Of a stretch of 64,000 nt of DNA, positions 1 through 7,479 are shown piece by piece. Origin of the DNA: Bellilinea sp040754815 (GTDB taxonomy: Bacteria; Chloroflexota; Anaerolineae; Anaerolineales; Anaerolineaceae); assembly GCA_040754815.1 (NCBI GenBank), contig JBFMBX010000001.1, forward strand, positions 620,001 to 684,000, written 5' to 3'. Numbering within the stretch: the first letter of the stretch is position 1; each line of letters begins with the position of its first letter. The position numbers and the translations under genes were made by a program. A model generated the notes under the pieces. The model had not been told where the DNA came from. It did not search any database and saw only the letters and a program-made list of their open reading frames with translations.

Positions 1-1131
1 CACCGGCGTGGAAATCACCAAAGCGCACGGGCAACCAATCACCAGCAGCGCCAGAGCGCGGTAAAGCCAGCCGCGTGTGCCGTCCGCCAGATTCAACAAC
101 GGTTGGCCAAACAAAAGCGGCGGGATAACCGCCACCAGCAGCGCCAGAACCATCATCGCAGGTGTGTAATAGCGAGCAAACCGATCCACAAATCGCTGCG
201 CCGGCGCTTTAACCGCCTGCGCTTCTTCCACCAGCCGGATTATCCTGTTAAGGGTATTATCCTCCACCCGGCGGGTTACTTCCATTTCCAGCACGGCGCC
301 GCCGTTGATGCTGCCGGCAAAAATTTCGTCACCGGCCAATTTTTCCACCGGCAGACTTTCACCGGTAATCGGCGCCTGATTGACCAGCCCGTGTCCGGCG
401 CGCACCACCCCGTCAGTGGGAACGCGCTCACCGGCAGGGATGATGACGCGGTCGCCTATACGCAACTCACTGACCGCCACCCTTTTTTCGCCATTTTCCG
501 TCAGCAGCACAGCCGTTTGCGGTACAAGCGAGGTCAAAGCAAGGATAGAGCGGCGCGCTCTTTCGGTGCTGTACCCTTCCAGCGCCTCTGCAATCGCAAA
601 CAGAAAAATCAAAGAAGCCGCTTCCGGATATTCGCCGATGATTACCGCACCAATCGCCGCAATGGTCATCAAAAAGTTCATATTGAAGTCGCGGTTGATC
701 CACAAATTCATGAATGCGCTGCGCGCAATGGGATAACCGGCCAGTACCAGAGCCAGCAGGAACAAGGCGATGGTTGGCCAGCCGTGCAAGCCAAAGGCAG
801 AAAGCAAAAAGGAAACGGCAATCAACCCGCCGCCCAGCAGGGCGAGACGGGTTTCCGCATTAGAAAACAAATAACGAACAAGACCAATTAGATAGGGTTC
901 CCGCGCCGGGGCATCAACTGGAACAGCGGCATCTTCCAGCAGCCGATAACCCAGTTGTTCAACCCGTTGTTGAATGTCCGGACGACCGACAGAGCCTTCT
1001 ACGGTCAGAATCGCCGTACTGAAATTCAATTCTGCCCGCTCAACCCCCTTCAACTGCCGGACACCTTTTTCGATTTTGAGCGCGCAATCGGCGCAGTCCA
1101 TACCTTCGATGCGGTATCGTTGTTCAGCCAT
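1..1131 (-). CDS. Heavy-metal translocating P1B-type ATPase (3' end beyond the left edge)
   Basis: ATP-driven export of a soft divalent metal (Zn/Cd/Pb/Co class) across the cytoplasmic membrane. The 377 visible residues were translated by hand from the minus strand. An N-terminal HMA domain carries GMDCADC (residues about 10-16). Hydrophobic helices lie at about 100-150 and 160-185, then the actuator domain with the TGES motif (about 260), two more helices and the transmembrane CPC motif at about residue 370 (IGCPCAL). The phosphorylation and ATP-binding domains lie outside the window. The start ATG overlaps the end of the upstream ArsR gene by 8 bases, so the two are co-transcribed. CPC plus a CxxC HMA fits either a Cu or a Zn/Cd pump. 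The partner repressor's alpha-5 type metal site favours Zn/Co/Cd. Confidence 0.93.
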   Translation of the reverse strand, partial: MAEQRYRIEGMDCADCALKIEKGVRQLKGVERAELNFSTAILTVEGSVGRPDIQQRVEQLGYRLLEDAAVPVDAPAREPYLIGLVRYLFSNAETRLALLGGGLIAVSFLLSAFGLHGWPTIALFLLALVLAGYPIARSAFMNLWINRDFNMNFLMTIAAIGAVIIGEYPEAASLIFLFAIAEALEGYSTERARRSILALTSLVPQTAVLLTENGEKRVAVSELRIGDRVIIPAGERVPTDGVVRAGHGLVNQAPITGESLPVEKLAGDEIFAGSINGGAVLEMEVTRRVEDNTLNRIIRLVEEAQAVKAPAQRFVDRFARYYTPAMMVLALLVAVIPPLLFGQPLLNLADGTRGWLYRALALLVIGCPCALVISTPV

Positions 1132-1525
1132 CAGTTTTCGAAGACTCCTTTCCAATATTCTGCGGATGACGAATATGCTCCAGCCCCAAACGAAAGAGCT
1201 GCTCGACATGTTCATCATCCAGACTGTAATACACCACCCGCCCTTCTTTGCGGTAGCGAACCAGATTCAAACTGCGCAGCAAACGCAACTGGTGCGAAAC
1301 GGCGCTCTGGCTCATGCCCAAAACCACTGCCAGGTCGTGGACGCAGAGTTCACCGGCCAGCAGCGCAGAAATGACCCGAATCCGGCTGGGATCGGATAAA
1401 GCGGCAAACACCTGCGCCAGACGGGTAGCCGTCCAGCCATCCACCATTGCCGCCAGCGAGCGTTCTACCGCTTCACGGTGAATGTGGGTATCCATGCATT
1501 TGAGCGAATTTAAATTTTCAGCCAT
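1124..1525 (-). CDS. ArsR/SmtB-family metal-responsive repressor
   Basis: Winged-helix dimeric repressor that leaves DNA on binding metal; it likely controls itself and the downstream efflux ATPase. It has 133 residues, normal for the family. The recognition helix region reads ELCVHDLAVVLG and MSQSAVSHQLRLL. The C-terminal helix has D-x-H, ten residues, then H-x-x-H (in DDEHVEQLFRLGLEHIRH), the alpha-5 Zn/Co site described for SmtB/CzrA. Of the alpha-3 cysteine box of CadC/ArsR only one Cys (ELCV) is present, so I infer a zinc/cobalt sensor rather than an arsenic sensor. An optimal promoter with a palindromic operator lies immediately upstream. Confidence 0.93.
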   Translation of the reverse strand: MAENLNSLKCMDTHIHREAVERSLAAMVDGWTATRLAQVFAALSDPSRIRVISALLAGELCVHDLAVVLGMSQSAVSHQLRLLRSLNLVRYRKEGRVVYYSLDDEHVEQLFRLGLEHIRHPQNIGKESSKTDG

Positions 1526-1546
1526 TGTCTTTTAAACAAAAAAATC

Positions 1547-1572
1547 AATATATGAACATACATTCATATATT
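1547..1572. promoter_or_regulatory. ArsR/SmtB-type 12-2-12 operator
   Basis: A 26-base near-perfect palindrome: left arm AATATATGAACA, two-base centre, right arm CATTCATATATT. The outer ten bases of each arm are exactly complementary. Spacing and the TGAA core match the 12-2-12 operators known for SmtB/ZiaR/CzrA. It overlaps the -10 box of the repressor gene, so bound repressor would block RNA polymerase. Confidence 0.85.
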
Positions 1573-1597
1573 ATACACGGATCAATCCCCCTGTCAA
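1570..1597 (-). promoter_or_regulatory. Sigma-70-type promoter of the arsR-ATPase operon
   Basis: Reading the minus strand, a consensus -35 TTGACA (1592-1597) and a consensus -10 TATAAT (1570-1575) are separated by 16 bases. The -10 box runs into the operator palindrome. Confidence 0.85.
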
Positions 1598-1703
1598 TAA
1601 AATTCTCCCGAAATCCATTTATGACTTTTGTCACTTAAATTTCTTACGATTGTCATTATTCTTAAAAACAGTAGAGATGTTTACACCGGTCTGATCAACC
1701 ACC

Positions 1704-1833
1704 TTTTTCCTCCGATCCATTGACTCCCACGGGGATAGATGGACGATAGGGCATGAAGGGCAACTTTCATCGCCTGCCGCTTTGCAAAGGAGGACAACCC
1801 GTTTGAAGTTACGGGAATTGTCCTCTTTTTTTT
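1704..1833 (+). promoter_or_regulatory. Structured leader, probable Moco/Tuco (molybdenum or tungsten cofactor) riboswitch ahead of AOR
   Basis: Seen: a candidate closing stem TCCTCC (1708-1713) with GGAGGA (1789-1794). Inside it are a helix TCCAT (1716-1720)/ATGGA (1739-1743) capped by TCCC-ACG-GGGA (1725-1735), and a second arm AGGGC..ATGAA (1748-1757) with TTCAT..GCCT (1766-1775). The 3' strand of the closing stem overlaps the 5' strand of the terminator at 1790-1833, so the two are mutually exclusive. Folding of the aptamer would prevent termination. Known: Moco RNA motifs and their Tuco variant precede molybdenum/tungsten cofactor genes and enzymes. The class assignment rests on context and recalled motif shape, not on a covariance search. 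Confidence 0.6.
1790..1833 (+). terminator. Intrinsic terminator inside the AOR leader
   Basis: Stem GAGGACAA-CCCGT (1790-1802) pairs with ACGGG-AA-TTGTCCTC (1811-1825), followed by eight T residues (1826-1833). It sits 160 bases before the AOR start and is therefore an attenuator rather than the end of a gene; no gene on this strand ends here. Confidence 0.85.
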
Positions 1834-1994
1834 CTTTCTCCCGCATTCGCTCATCCTTGAATACATATCGGCATCGTATTCCCCAAAGGTCAGGCAAGTG
1901 ATTAAGGAGGAACAAACCATTACACACAACCAATTATCCTGAATCCAGCCCAATACTAAAAAAATTAAACTATTTTCAGCAAAAGGAGGAAGAC

Positions 1995-3749
1995 ATGTAT
2001 CTTGTCAGAGTTAACATGACCAATCGTACCTATGAAGTGAGCGAGGTGCCGGAAAAATACAAATACCTCGCCGGCCGGGCATTAACCTCACACATCGTCG
2101 CAGACGAAGTACCGCCGCTTTGCCATCCTCTCGGCCCTAACAACAAATTAATTTTCTCGGCCGGTTTTGTCACCGGCACCAGCGCACCCACTTCCGCCCG
2201 CATCTCGGTGGGCGGTAAATCACCGCTGACCGGTGGTATCAAAGAAGCCAATGCCGGCACTTCGTGGGGTGCTGACCTGGCCGATTTGCAAATCCGCGGA
2301 TTAATCATCGAAGGGCAGCCGCAAGAAAAGGATAAATTCTGGGGACTGCACATCAGATGGGATGGCAAACCCAAAGTCGAATTCTTCGATGCAACCCCCT
2401 ACACCAAACAGCCGCTCTCCGCTGTGTATCCTTCTATGTACGAAAAGTTTGGTGAAAGGGTCTCGGTTTGCAGTGTTGGCGCAGCTGCGGAATACGGTTA
2501 CAGCAATTCCGGCGTTTGTTTCAACGATCAGTCCAAACGGCCTTCCCGCTATGCCGGACGCGGCGGGCTGGGCGCTGTGATGGCCTCCAAAGGCGTCAAG
2601 TTCATCGTCCTCGACCGCCAGGGTGCCCCCGGTGTTGAAATTGCCGATAAGGCCCTCTTTGAGGAAGGGCGTAAAAAGATGATTGACGCACTGCGCACTC
2701 ACGCCATCACCAAACCCAAAGGCGGCCTCAACTCTTACGGTACGGCAATTCTGATCAACATTATGAACGAAGCCGGCGGTTTGCCGACCAAAAACTTCAG
2801 CAGCGGCCGCTTTGAAGATGCCCCCAAGATTGCCGGCGAGGCCATTTTTGAAACCAACAAACAGCGCAAAGGGAAAGAAATCTTCAACCATGCATGCAGT
2901 CCGGGCTGCATCATCCAGTGCTCCAACACCGTTTACGCCGAGGACGGCAGTGAAATTACATCCTGCCTGGAATACGAATCGGCCTGGTCGCTGGGCGCCA
3001 ATTGCGGCATCAGCAATCTGGATGATCTTGCCATGCTGAACCACCTGTGCAACGAGTACGGTCTGGACACCATCGAGACCGGCACGACTCTGGCCGTCGC
3101 CATGGAAGCCGGTGTCATCCCCTTTGGTGACAGCAAGGCTGCCATCAATCTGGTGCACGAAATGGGCAAAGGCACACCGCTCGGCCGCATCCTCGGCGCC
3201 GGCACCGAAACCACCGGAAGAGTTTACGGCATCACCCGCGTTCCAACGGTCAAAGGTCAGTCCATCCCGGCTTATGAACCCCGCGCCGTCAAGGGCATCG
3301 GCATCACCTATGCCACCTCCACCATGGGCGCCGACCACACCGCCGGTTACACCATCGCCCCCGAAATCCTGGGCGTGATGGGCAAAGTAGATCCGATGTC
3401 ACCGGAAGGCAAAGCCGCGCTGAGCCGCGCTTTCCAGGCCACCACCGCCTTCATCGATTCGAGCGGCCACTGCCTCTTCATTGCCTTTGCCATTCTGGAT
3501 ATTGCCAGCGGCTATCAGGGCATGCTCGAAGAGATTAACGGCGTGCTGGGCACCAACTGGACGGCCGATGATGTGGTGAAATTCGGGGCTGAAGTCCTCA
3601 AAGTCGAGCGCAAGTTCAACGAAGCCGCCGGAATCACCAAAGCCAAAGACCGCCTGCCCGAATTCATGACCCGCGAGCCGCTGCCGCCGCACAACACCGT
3701 CTTTGATGTACCGGAGGATGCGCTCGATTCGGTTTACGCCGAACTCTAA
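1995..3749 (+). CDS. Tungsten-containing aldehyde:ferredoxin oxidoreductase (AOR family)
   Basis: Cytoplasmic enzyme that oxidises aldehydes to carboxylic acids with ferredoxin as acceptor, using a bis-pterin tungsten (or molybdenum) cofactor and one [4Fe-4S] cluster. It has 584 residues (Pyrococcus AOR is about 605). The N-terminal pterin-binding beta domain carries the TSARISVGGKSPLTGG region. Cluster ligands are Cys301, Cys305, Cys309 and a distal Cys493 (SSGHCLF), so the proximal spacing is CX3CX3C rather than the CX2CX3C of the Pyrococcus enzyme. A pterin-site GADHTAG segment lies near residue 440. The start is fixed by AAAGGAGGAA seven bases upstream. It leads a cassette with a radical SAM maturase and two beta-grasp proteins, and follows a riboswitch-like leader. 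The physiological aldehyde cannot be read from sequence. Confidence 0.93.
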   Translation: MYLVRVNMTNRTYEVSEVPEKYKYLAGRALTSHIVADEVPPLCHPLGPNNKLIFSAGFVTGTSAPTSARISVGGKSPLTGGIKEANAGTSWGADLADLQIRGLIIEGQPQEKDKFWGLHIRWDGKPKVEFFDATPYTKQPLSAVYPSMYEKFGERVSVCSVGAAAEYGYSNSGVCFNDQSKRPSRYAGRGGLGAVMASKGVKFIVLDRQGAPGVEIADKALFEEGRKKMIDALRTHAITKPKGGLNSYGTAILINIMNEAGGLPTKNFSSGRFEDAPKIAGEAIFETNKQRKGKEIFNHACSPGCIIQCSNTVYAEDGSEITSCLEYESAWSLGANCGISNLDDLAMLNHLCNEYGLDTIETGTTLAVAMEAGVIPFGDSKAAINLVHEMGKGTPLGRILGAGTETTGRVYGITRVPTVKGQSIPAYEPRAVKGIGITYATSTMGADHTAGYTIAPEILGVMGKVDPMSPEGKAALSRAFQATTAFIDSSGHCLFIAFAILDIASGYQGMLEEINGVLGTNWTADDVVKFGAEVLKVERKFNEAAGITKAKDRLPEFMTREPLPPHNTVFDVPEDALDSVYAEL

Positions 3750-3779
3750 GACAAAAATTTTACTCACTCCTTTTCAACG

Positions 3780-3867
3780 GGGATGTCATTGCTGAACTCA
3801 CCCTTGTGCAACACCTCAGCATCGCGCCTGCAATGTCAAAGGCGGAGAAAGTTCGCAATGACATCCC
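3780..3867. repeat. Palindromic element between AOR and the maturase gene
   Basis: GGGATGTCATTGC (3780-3792) is an exact inverted repeat of GCAATGACATCCC (3855-3867), enclosing 62 bases; four more pairs form inward after a one-base bulge (GAAC 3794-3797 with GTTC 3851-3854). Palindromes built on GTCATTGC..GCAATGAC resemble dispersed intergenic repeats seen in many bacterial genomes. Only this copy was noticed in the window. It covers an in-frame GTG at 3806, so that GTG is an unlikely start for the next gene. Confidence 0.7.
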
Positions 3868-3898
3868 TTTTATCCGGTTAAAAGGGACTTCGCCCACC

Positions 3899-5083
3899 AT
3901 GAAAATCAAACTGGATCCACAGGGCAACCTCAACATTCCTTTGCCGTTCCTGCAAAGGCGTAACCTGTCTGCACCACTGGAATTCTGGCTATACGAGCGC
4001 GAAGGTGAACCGGTGCTATTGCCGCGTCTGCCGAACCTGCGCAAGTTATATATCGAAGTGACCACCGGCTGCAATTTACAGTGCCGCTTTTGTATGCGGA
4101 ATATCTGGGATGACCCGATTGCCCTGATGACCCAGGATATCTTCGATGCAGTTGTCGCCCGTCTCCCCTACCTCCCCGAACTGGAAGAAGTCATTTTTAC
4201 CAGTTTTGGCGAACCGCTCACCCATCCCAATATCCTCAGCATGATCGAAGTGTTTACCTCTCGCGGTTTGAAGGTCACGGTGGGTTCCAACGGCATTCTG
4301 CTCAACCCCAAAGTTGTTACCGAACTAATCAAACTGGGGGTTTTCCGCATCATGGTTTCCATAGATGGCGCTCAGGCAGAAACCTTTCACGATTTACGTG
4401 GCGCCAACTTACAGCAAATCATTGAGAATCTGGAAAAGATGCAGGAATTGAAAAAGCAGCACGCTACCCGCCTGCCGGAATTGGGGGTAGAGTTCGTCAT
4501 CCTCAAATCCAACGCTGCCGAACTGCCCGCCCTGGTTCGGCTGGCAGCGCGGCTGGGAGCGGCGCGGCTGGTCGTCAGCAACGTACTGGCTTACACTCCA
4601 GATATGGCCGAACAGACCCTCTACGGTTACGAACCGGTTGAATCGGTGAAGGGTTACGGCTTTCCCAATCTGGATTCGGGCTGGTGGTTGTGGAATTTCA
4701 TGGAGATGCCCCGTATGCACTGGGGCGCAGAGAGACGCTGCCGATTTATCCACGACCGCGCCACGGTGGTTGGCTGGGATGGTGGAGTTTCCCCCTGTTA
4801 TGCCCTTTCTCATAACTATTCGTATTACACGCTGGATGGACGCAAGAAAAAAGTCAACCGTTATGTGCTGGGTAATGTCATCCGCACGCCATTGGAAGAA
4901 ATCTGGATGCTGGAAGAATATATGCAGTACCGCAGCGAAGTGGCGGTTTACCACTTCCCCTCCTGCCCCGATTGCGAACTCCGCAGCACCTGCGACCTGC
5001 GCGAGTTGAACGAAGGCTGCTGGGGGGTGAATCCCTCCTGCGCCGACTGTCTGTGGTCTCAGGATATTATCCGCTGTCCATGA
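3899..5083 (+). CDS. Radical SAM/SPASM-type maturase of a tungsten-cofactor oxidoreductase
   Basis: Probably matures the neighbouring AOR or its pterin cofactor; radical SAM genes of this kind are regular partners of AOR-family enzymes. From the chosen ATG the protein has 394 residues. The radical SAM cluster motif CNLQCRFC (CX3CX2C) is at Cys58, Cys62 and Cys65. Downstream come GEPLTHP and a C-terminal cysteine-rich domain with CPDC, CDL, CW, CADC and a final C, typical of auxiliary Fe-S clusters (SPASM/twitch). The open frame begins at a GTG at 3806, but that codon lies inside the palindrome; the ATG at 3899 has AAAGGGAC upstream. The stop overlaps the next start as ATGA. Confidence 0.88.
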   Translation: MKIKLDPQGNLNIPLPFLQRRNLSAPLEFWLYEREGEPVLLPRLPNLRKLYIEVTTGCNLQCRFCMRNIWDDPIALMTQDIFDAVVARLPYLPELEEVIFTSFGEPLTHPNILSMIEVFTSRGLKVTVGSNGILLNPKVVTELIKLGVFRIMVSIDGAQAETFHDLRGANLQQIIENLEKMQELKKQHATRLPELGVEFVILKSNAAELPALVRLAARLGAARLVVSNVLAYTPDMAEQTLYGYEPVESVKGYGFPNLDSGWWLWNFMEMPRMHWGAERRCRFIHDRATVVGWDGGVSPCYALSHNYSYYTLDGRKKKVNRYVLGNVIRTPLEEIWMLEEYMQYRSEVAVYHFPSCPDCELRSTCDLRELNEGCWGVNPSCADCLWSQDIIRCP

Positions 5084-5319
5084 AAGTAAAGGTCAGGCTT
5101 TACGCAACATTCAGCCGGTTTCACCCCGGCAGGCTGGCGGGCACACCTTTCGAAGTCGAACTTGCGGATGGTGCAACCCTCCATGACCTCATCCAACAAC
5201 TGGCAATACCGCCGGATGAGGTCAAAGTCTGTTTTGTCAACGCCCGCATTATGGATCTGGATACAAAACTCAAAGACGGAGACGAAATTGGCATCTTTCC
5301 CCCGGTTGGAGGTGGTTAA
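5080..5319 (+). CDS. MoaD/ThiS-family sulfur-carrier protein
   Basis: Small beta-grasp protein of 79 residues that ends in PPVGGG, so it has the C-terminal Gly-Gly needed for adenylation and thiocarboxylation by a MoeB-like E1 enzyme. MoaD supplies the dithiolene sulfur of molybdopterin, the cofactor scaffold that AOR uses. It overlaps the maturase gene by four bases (ATGA), so translation is coupled. Hallmarks are VRLYATFSR at the start, ELADGATLHDLIQQL in the helix, and DGDEIGIFPPV before the tail. A longer in-frame start inside the maturase gene is rejected. No E1 enzyme or MoaE is in the window. Confidence 0.88.
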   Translation: MKVKVRLYATFSRFHPGRLAGTPFEVELADGATLHDLIQQLAIPPDEVKVCFVNARIMDLDTKLKDGDEIGIFPPVGGG

Positions 5320-5320
5320 T

Positions 5321-5707
5321 TTGAAAACGATCACAGTTGATACCTGGTTATACGGCGAACTGGCCCGCTTCGGCGGAAATGCGCAGGAACGAATTTTTGC
5401 CAATCGAAAAGTTACCCTGCCCGAAGGCGCTCGCCTGCAAGACTTATTGAAGGAATTGGGGATGGATACCAGCGAGCGCGGCATCACATTCATCAACGGT
5501 CAGTTGAGCGCCATGCCCGGCATACAACCCGACCTTGACCATCCCCTGCAAGACGGCGATCGGGTTGCCTTTTTCCACCTGCGTTCGATGTGGCCATTCC
5601 AGTACCGTCATGGTGTAAGCATGATTCAAGAAATGCAAAAGGCCATTATCGAAACCGATCAAATGGGGCTGCATCACGCCTACCATAAAGAACAGCCCAA
5701 AGAATAA
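5321..5707 (+). CDS. Second MoaD/ThiS-like beta-grasp protein without a Gly-Gly tail
   Basis: 128 residues from a TTG start placed by GGAGGTGG six bases upstream, one base after the previous stop. Residues 1-85 follow the beta-grasp pattern of the preceding gene: LYGELARFGG, TLPEGARLQDLLKELG, FINGQ and LQDGDRVAFFHL at equivalent places. In place of the GG end it continues for about 40 residues (MWPFQYRHG, then a helix with QEMQKAIIE and a His-rich QMGLHHAYH). It is therefore unlikely to be a sulfur carrier. A structural or cofactor-delivery role for AOR is my inference from position. An intrinsic terminator follows directly. Confidence 0.75.
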   Translation: MKTITVDTWLYGELARFGGNAQERIFANRKVTLPEGARLQDLLKELGMDTSERGITFINGQLSAMPGIQPDLDHPLQDGDRVAFFHLRSMWPFQYRHGVSMIQEMQKAIIETDQMGLHHAYHKEQPKE

Positions 5708-5735
5708 TCTCACCCTGCGCTATCCTTCGAATTGA

Positions 5736-5769
5736 CGAACCGGCCTCCCTTTCGGCTGGTTCGATTTTT
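5736..5769 (+). terminator. Intrinsic terminator of the AOR cassette
   Basis: CGAACCGGCC (5736-5745) pairs with GGCTGGTTCG (5754-5763) with one G-U pair and an eight-base loop, followed by A and five T residues. Confidence 0.85.
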
Positions 5770-5896
5770 ATGTTCGGGGGGGGATACTTTTTACACGAAA
5801 AGGGTTAACATTCGATTAACAACAAAAATCCTTGCAACTGCGCGGTTGCCATTATCGTAAATAAAATGACCATTTGGTTCAGAAAAGGAGTACAAA

Positions 5897-7315
5897 ATGG
5901 ATCCGACCAACCGCAGATTATGGGTTATCACAGCAACTTTCCTCGTGTTATTTTTTGTTTCAATGTTCGTGTTTGTTCAGCCCGCTCAGGCAACCGTGAT
6001 TGATGATGACGGCAATTTGCCGGCGGGGGAAACCATCAACGATGACCTGATTATCGGTGCTAATAATGTGATTCTGGATGGCACCGTCAACGGCACGGTG
6101 ATCGCAGCAGGCAACCGCGTCGTCATCAACGGCACCATCAACGGCGACCTGTTCATGTTCGGCACCGATGTGATCCTCTCCGAAAGCGGCAAAGTGAGCG
6201 GCAACCTCTTCGGCGGTGCCCGCTACATTGAGGTGCGGGGCGAAGTAGGCGGCAGTGTCTTTGGCGGCAGTGCAGCTCTTTTGATTGGCAACAACGCAAA
6301 AGTGGGGCGCAATGTTTATTACGGCGGTTACAGTCTGGAAAGCATGGCCGGCTCAACCGTGAAAACGGATGCCTTTGCCGGTGTTTATCAGGCGGTCCTC
6401 AACGGAGAAATCGGGCGGAATTTCAAAGCCGCGGCGGGCGCCATCGAAATCAACGGCACAATCGGCGGTGATGCCGTATTGGATGTATCTTCCCCCGCCG
6501 GTGATGAAAGCAGAAGGTGGTTTGTAACCATGCAGCCCGGCTTGCCGCCCGCCATCGAGCCCGGTTTGCGCATTTCATCCGATGCGGTCATCGCCGGTGA
6601 CCTGGTATATACCAGCCCTGTTGAGCAGTCCTCCACCATTCAGGGTCGTCCCGCCGGTGAGATCATTTTTCAAACGCCTGCTCCAGCCGAGAGAGGCCAG
6701 AAACCCTCCATCTCACAACCGCCGCGGGGTTTCTTTGCCCTGCCGTTTGTCAAAACCGCATTCAACCTCCTTCGCGATCTGATCACCTTGCTGCTGCTGG
6801 GTGGTGTGGTGCTGTGGCTGATTCCCCAATTCTTCCAGCGCACGGTTGATGAAGCCAATCGCCAGCCGTTGGCCTCCACCGGCATTGGTTTGCTCGGTCT
6901 GCTGGGCGGATACGTTGGCGCTGTACTGATCGGAGCGTTGATTTTAGGTGTGGGCTTGCTGTTCAGTCTGATCACGCTGGGCGGTTTGAGCAACGCCATC
7001 TTCGGTATTGGCTTTTCGGGACTGGCGGCAGTGCTGGCTGTCTTTACCCTTCTCGTGGCTTACGGCAGTAAACTGGTGGCCTCTTTTTGGATCGGGCAAT
7101 TACTGATGCGCCAGATTGCCCCACAGGCACAAAACCCGCGCCTTTGGGCATTGCTCATCGGGGTTTTGATATATGTGATTCTGCGTGCCATTCCCATTTT
7201 TGGCTGGCTGATCGGCTTCCTGGCTACCCTCATCGGTCTCGGCGCAATCTGGTTTGCGTTCCGCTCTTACCGCCAGCCATCCACGCCGGCAGCGCAGGAG
7301 GCAGTTGCTTCATAA
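5897..7315 (+). CDS. Secreted/membrane protein with bactofilin-like beta-helix and C-terminal membrane helices
   Basis: 472 residues. A signal peptide (residues 1-32, cleavage after QPAQA) is followed by about 180 residues of short repeats of the type N-G-T-V/I-x-G-D (for example DGTVNGTVIAAGNRVVING), the pattern of polymer-forming bactofilin-type right-handed beta-helices, here predicted outside the membrane. A linker of about 80 residues leads to hydrophobic helices at about 295-315, 333-365, 370-395 and 415-450 and a short cytoplasmic tail. The role is unknown; a cell-envelope scaffold or stress-surface protein is plausible. The start has AAAAGGAG upstream. It stands alone between two terminators. 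Confidence 0.75.
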   Translation: MDPTNRRLWVITATFLVLFFVSMFVFVQPAQATVIDDDGNLPAGETINDDLIIGANNVILDGTVNGTVIAAGNRVVINGTINGDLFMFGTDVILSESGKVSGNLFGGARYIEVRGEVGGSVFGGSAALLIGNNAKVGRNVYYGGYSLESMAGSTVKTDAFAGVYQAVLNGEIGRNFKAAAGAIEINGTIGGDAVLDVSSPAGDESRRWFVTMQPGLPPAIEPGLRISSDAVIAGDLVYTSPVEQSSTIQGRPAGEIIFQTPAPAERGQKPSISQPPRGFFALPFVKTAFNLLRDLITLLLLGGVVLWLIPQFFQRTVDEANRQPLASTGIGLLGLLGGYVGAVLIGALILGVGLLFSLITLGGLSNAIFGIGFSGLAAVLAVFTLLVAYGSKLVASFWIGQLLMRQIAPQAQNPRLWALLIGVLIYVILRAIPIFGWLIGFLATLIGLGAIWFAFRSYRQPSTPAAQEAVAS

Positions 7316-7337
7316 CAGCGTTGCCCTTGTAATCTTT

Positions 7338-7380
7338 TGCGGATTGACCTGTAAGAAAAAGGGTCAATCCGCAATATTTT
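7338..7380 (+). terminator. Intrinsic terminator after the bactofilin-like gene
   Basis: TGCGGATTGACC (7338-7349) pairs perfectly with GGTCAATCCGCA (7362-7373), followed by ATATTTTT. Confidence 0.82.
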
Positions 7381-7479
7381 TACAGCTTCACAACCGTATC
7401 TTAAACCAGTTTTGAACCGCTCTTAACCTTGCCGTCCGATAATACCCTTGGAGAATACAGAAAACACCTCTGAGGGAAA

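Noticed and set aside
103..891. Long plus-strand open frames over the ATPase region
   Set aside because: The minus strand translates continuously into a P-type ATPase with GMDCADC, TGES and CPC motifs; the plus frames are shadows with no recognisable domain.
1631..1953. Minus-strand open frames of 90-100 codons in the AOR leader
   Set aside because: They cross a strong terminator and stem structures; composition and starts are not gene-like.
2301..3338. 345-codon minus-strand open frame inside the AOR gene
   Set aside because: It is antisense to a clearly conserved enzyme, is low-complexity Gly/Ala/Phe-rich, and has no ribosome site or motif.
3806..3898. GTG 3806 as start of the radical SAM maturase
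   Set aside because: It lies in the loop of the palindromic element and adds 31 residues without family similarity; ATG 3899 has a ribosome-site-like sequence.
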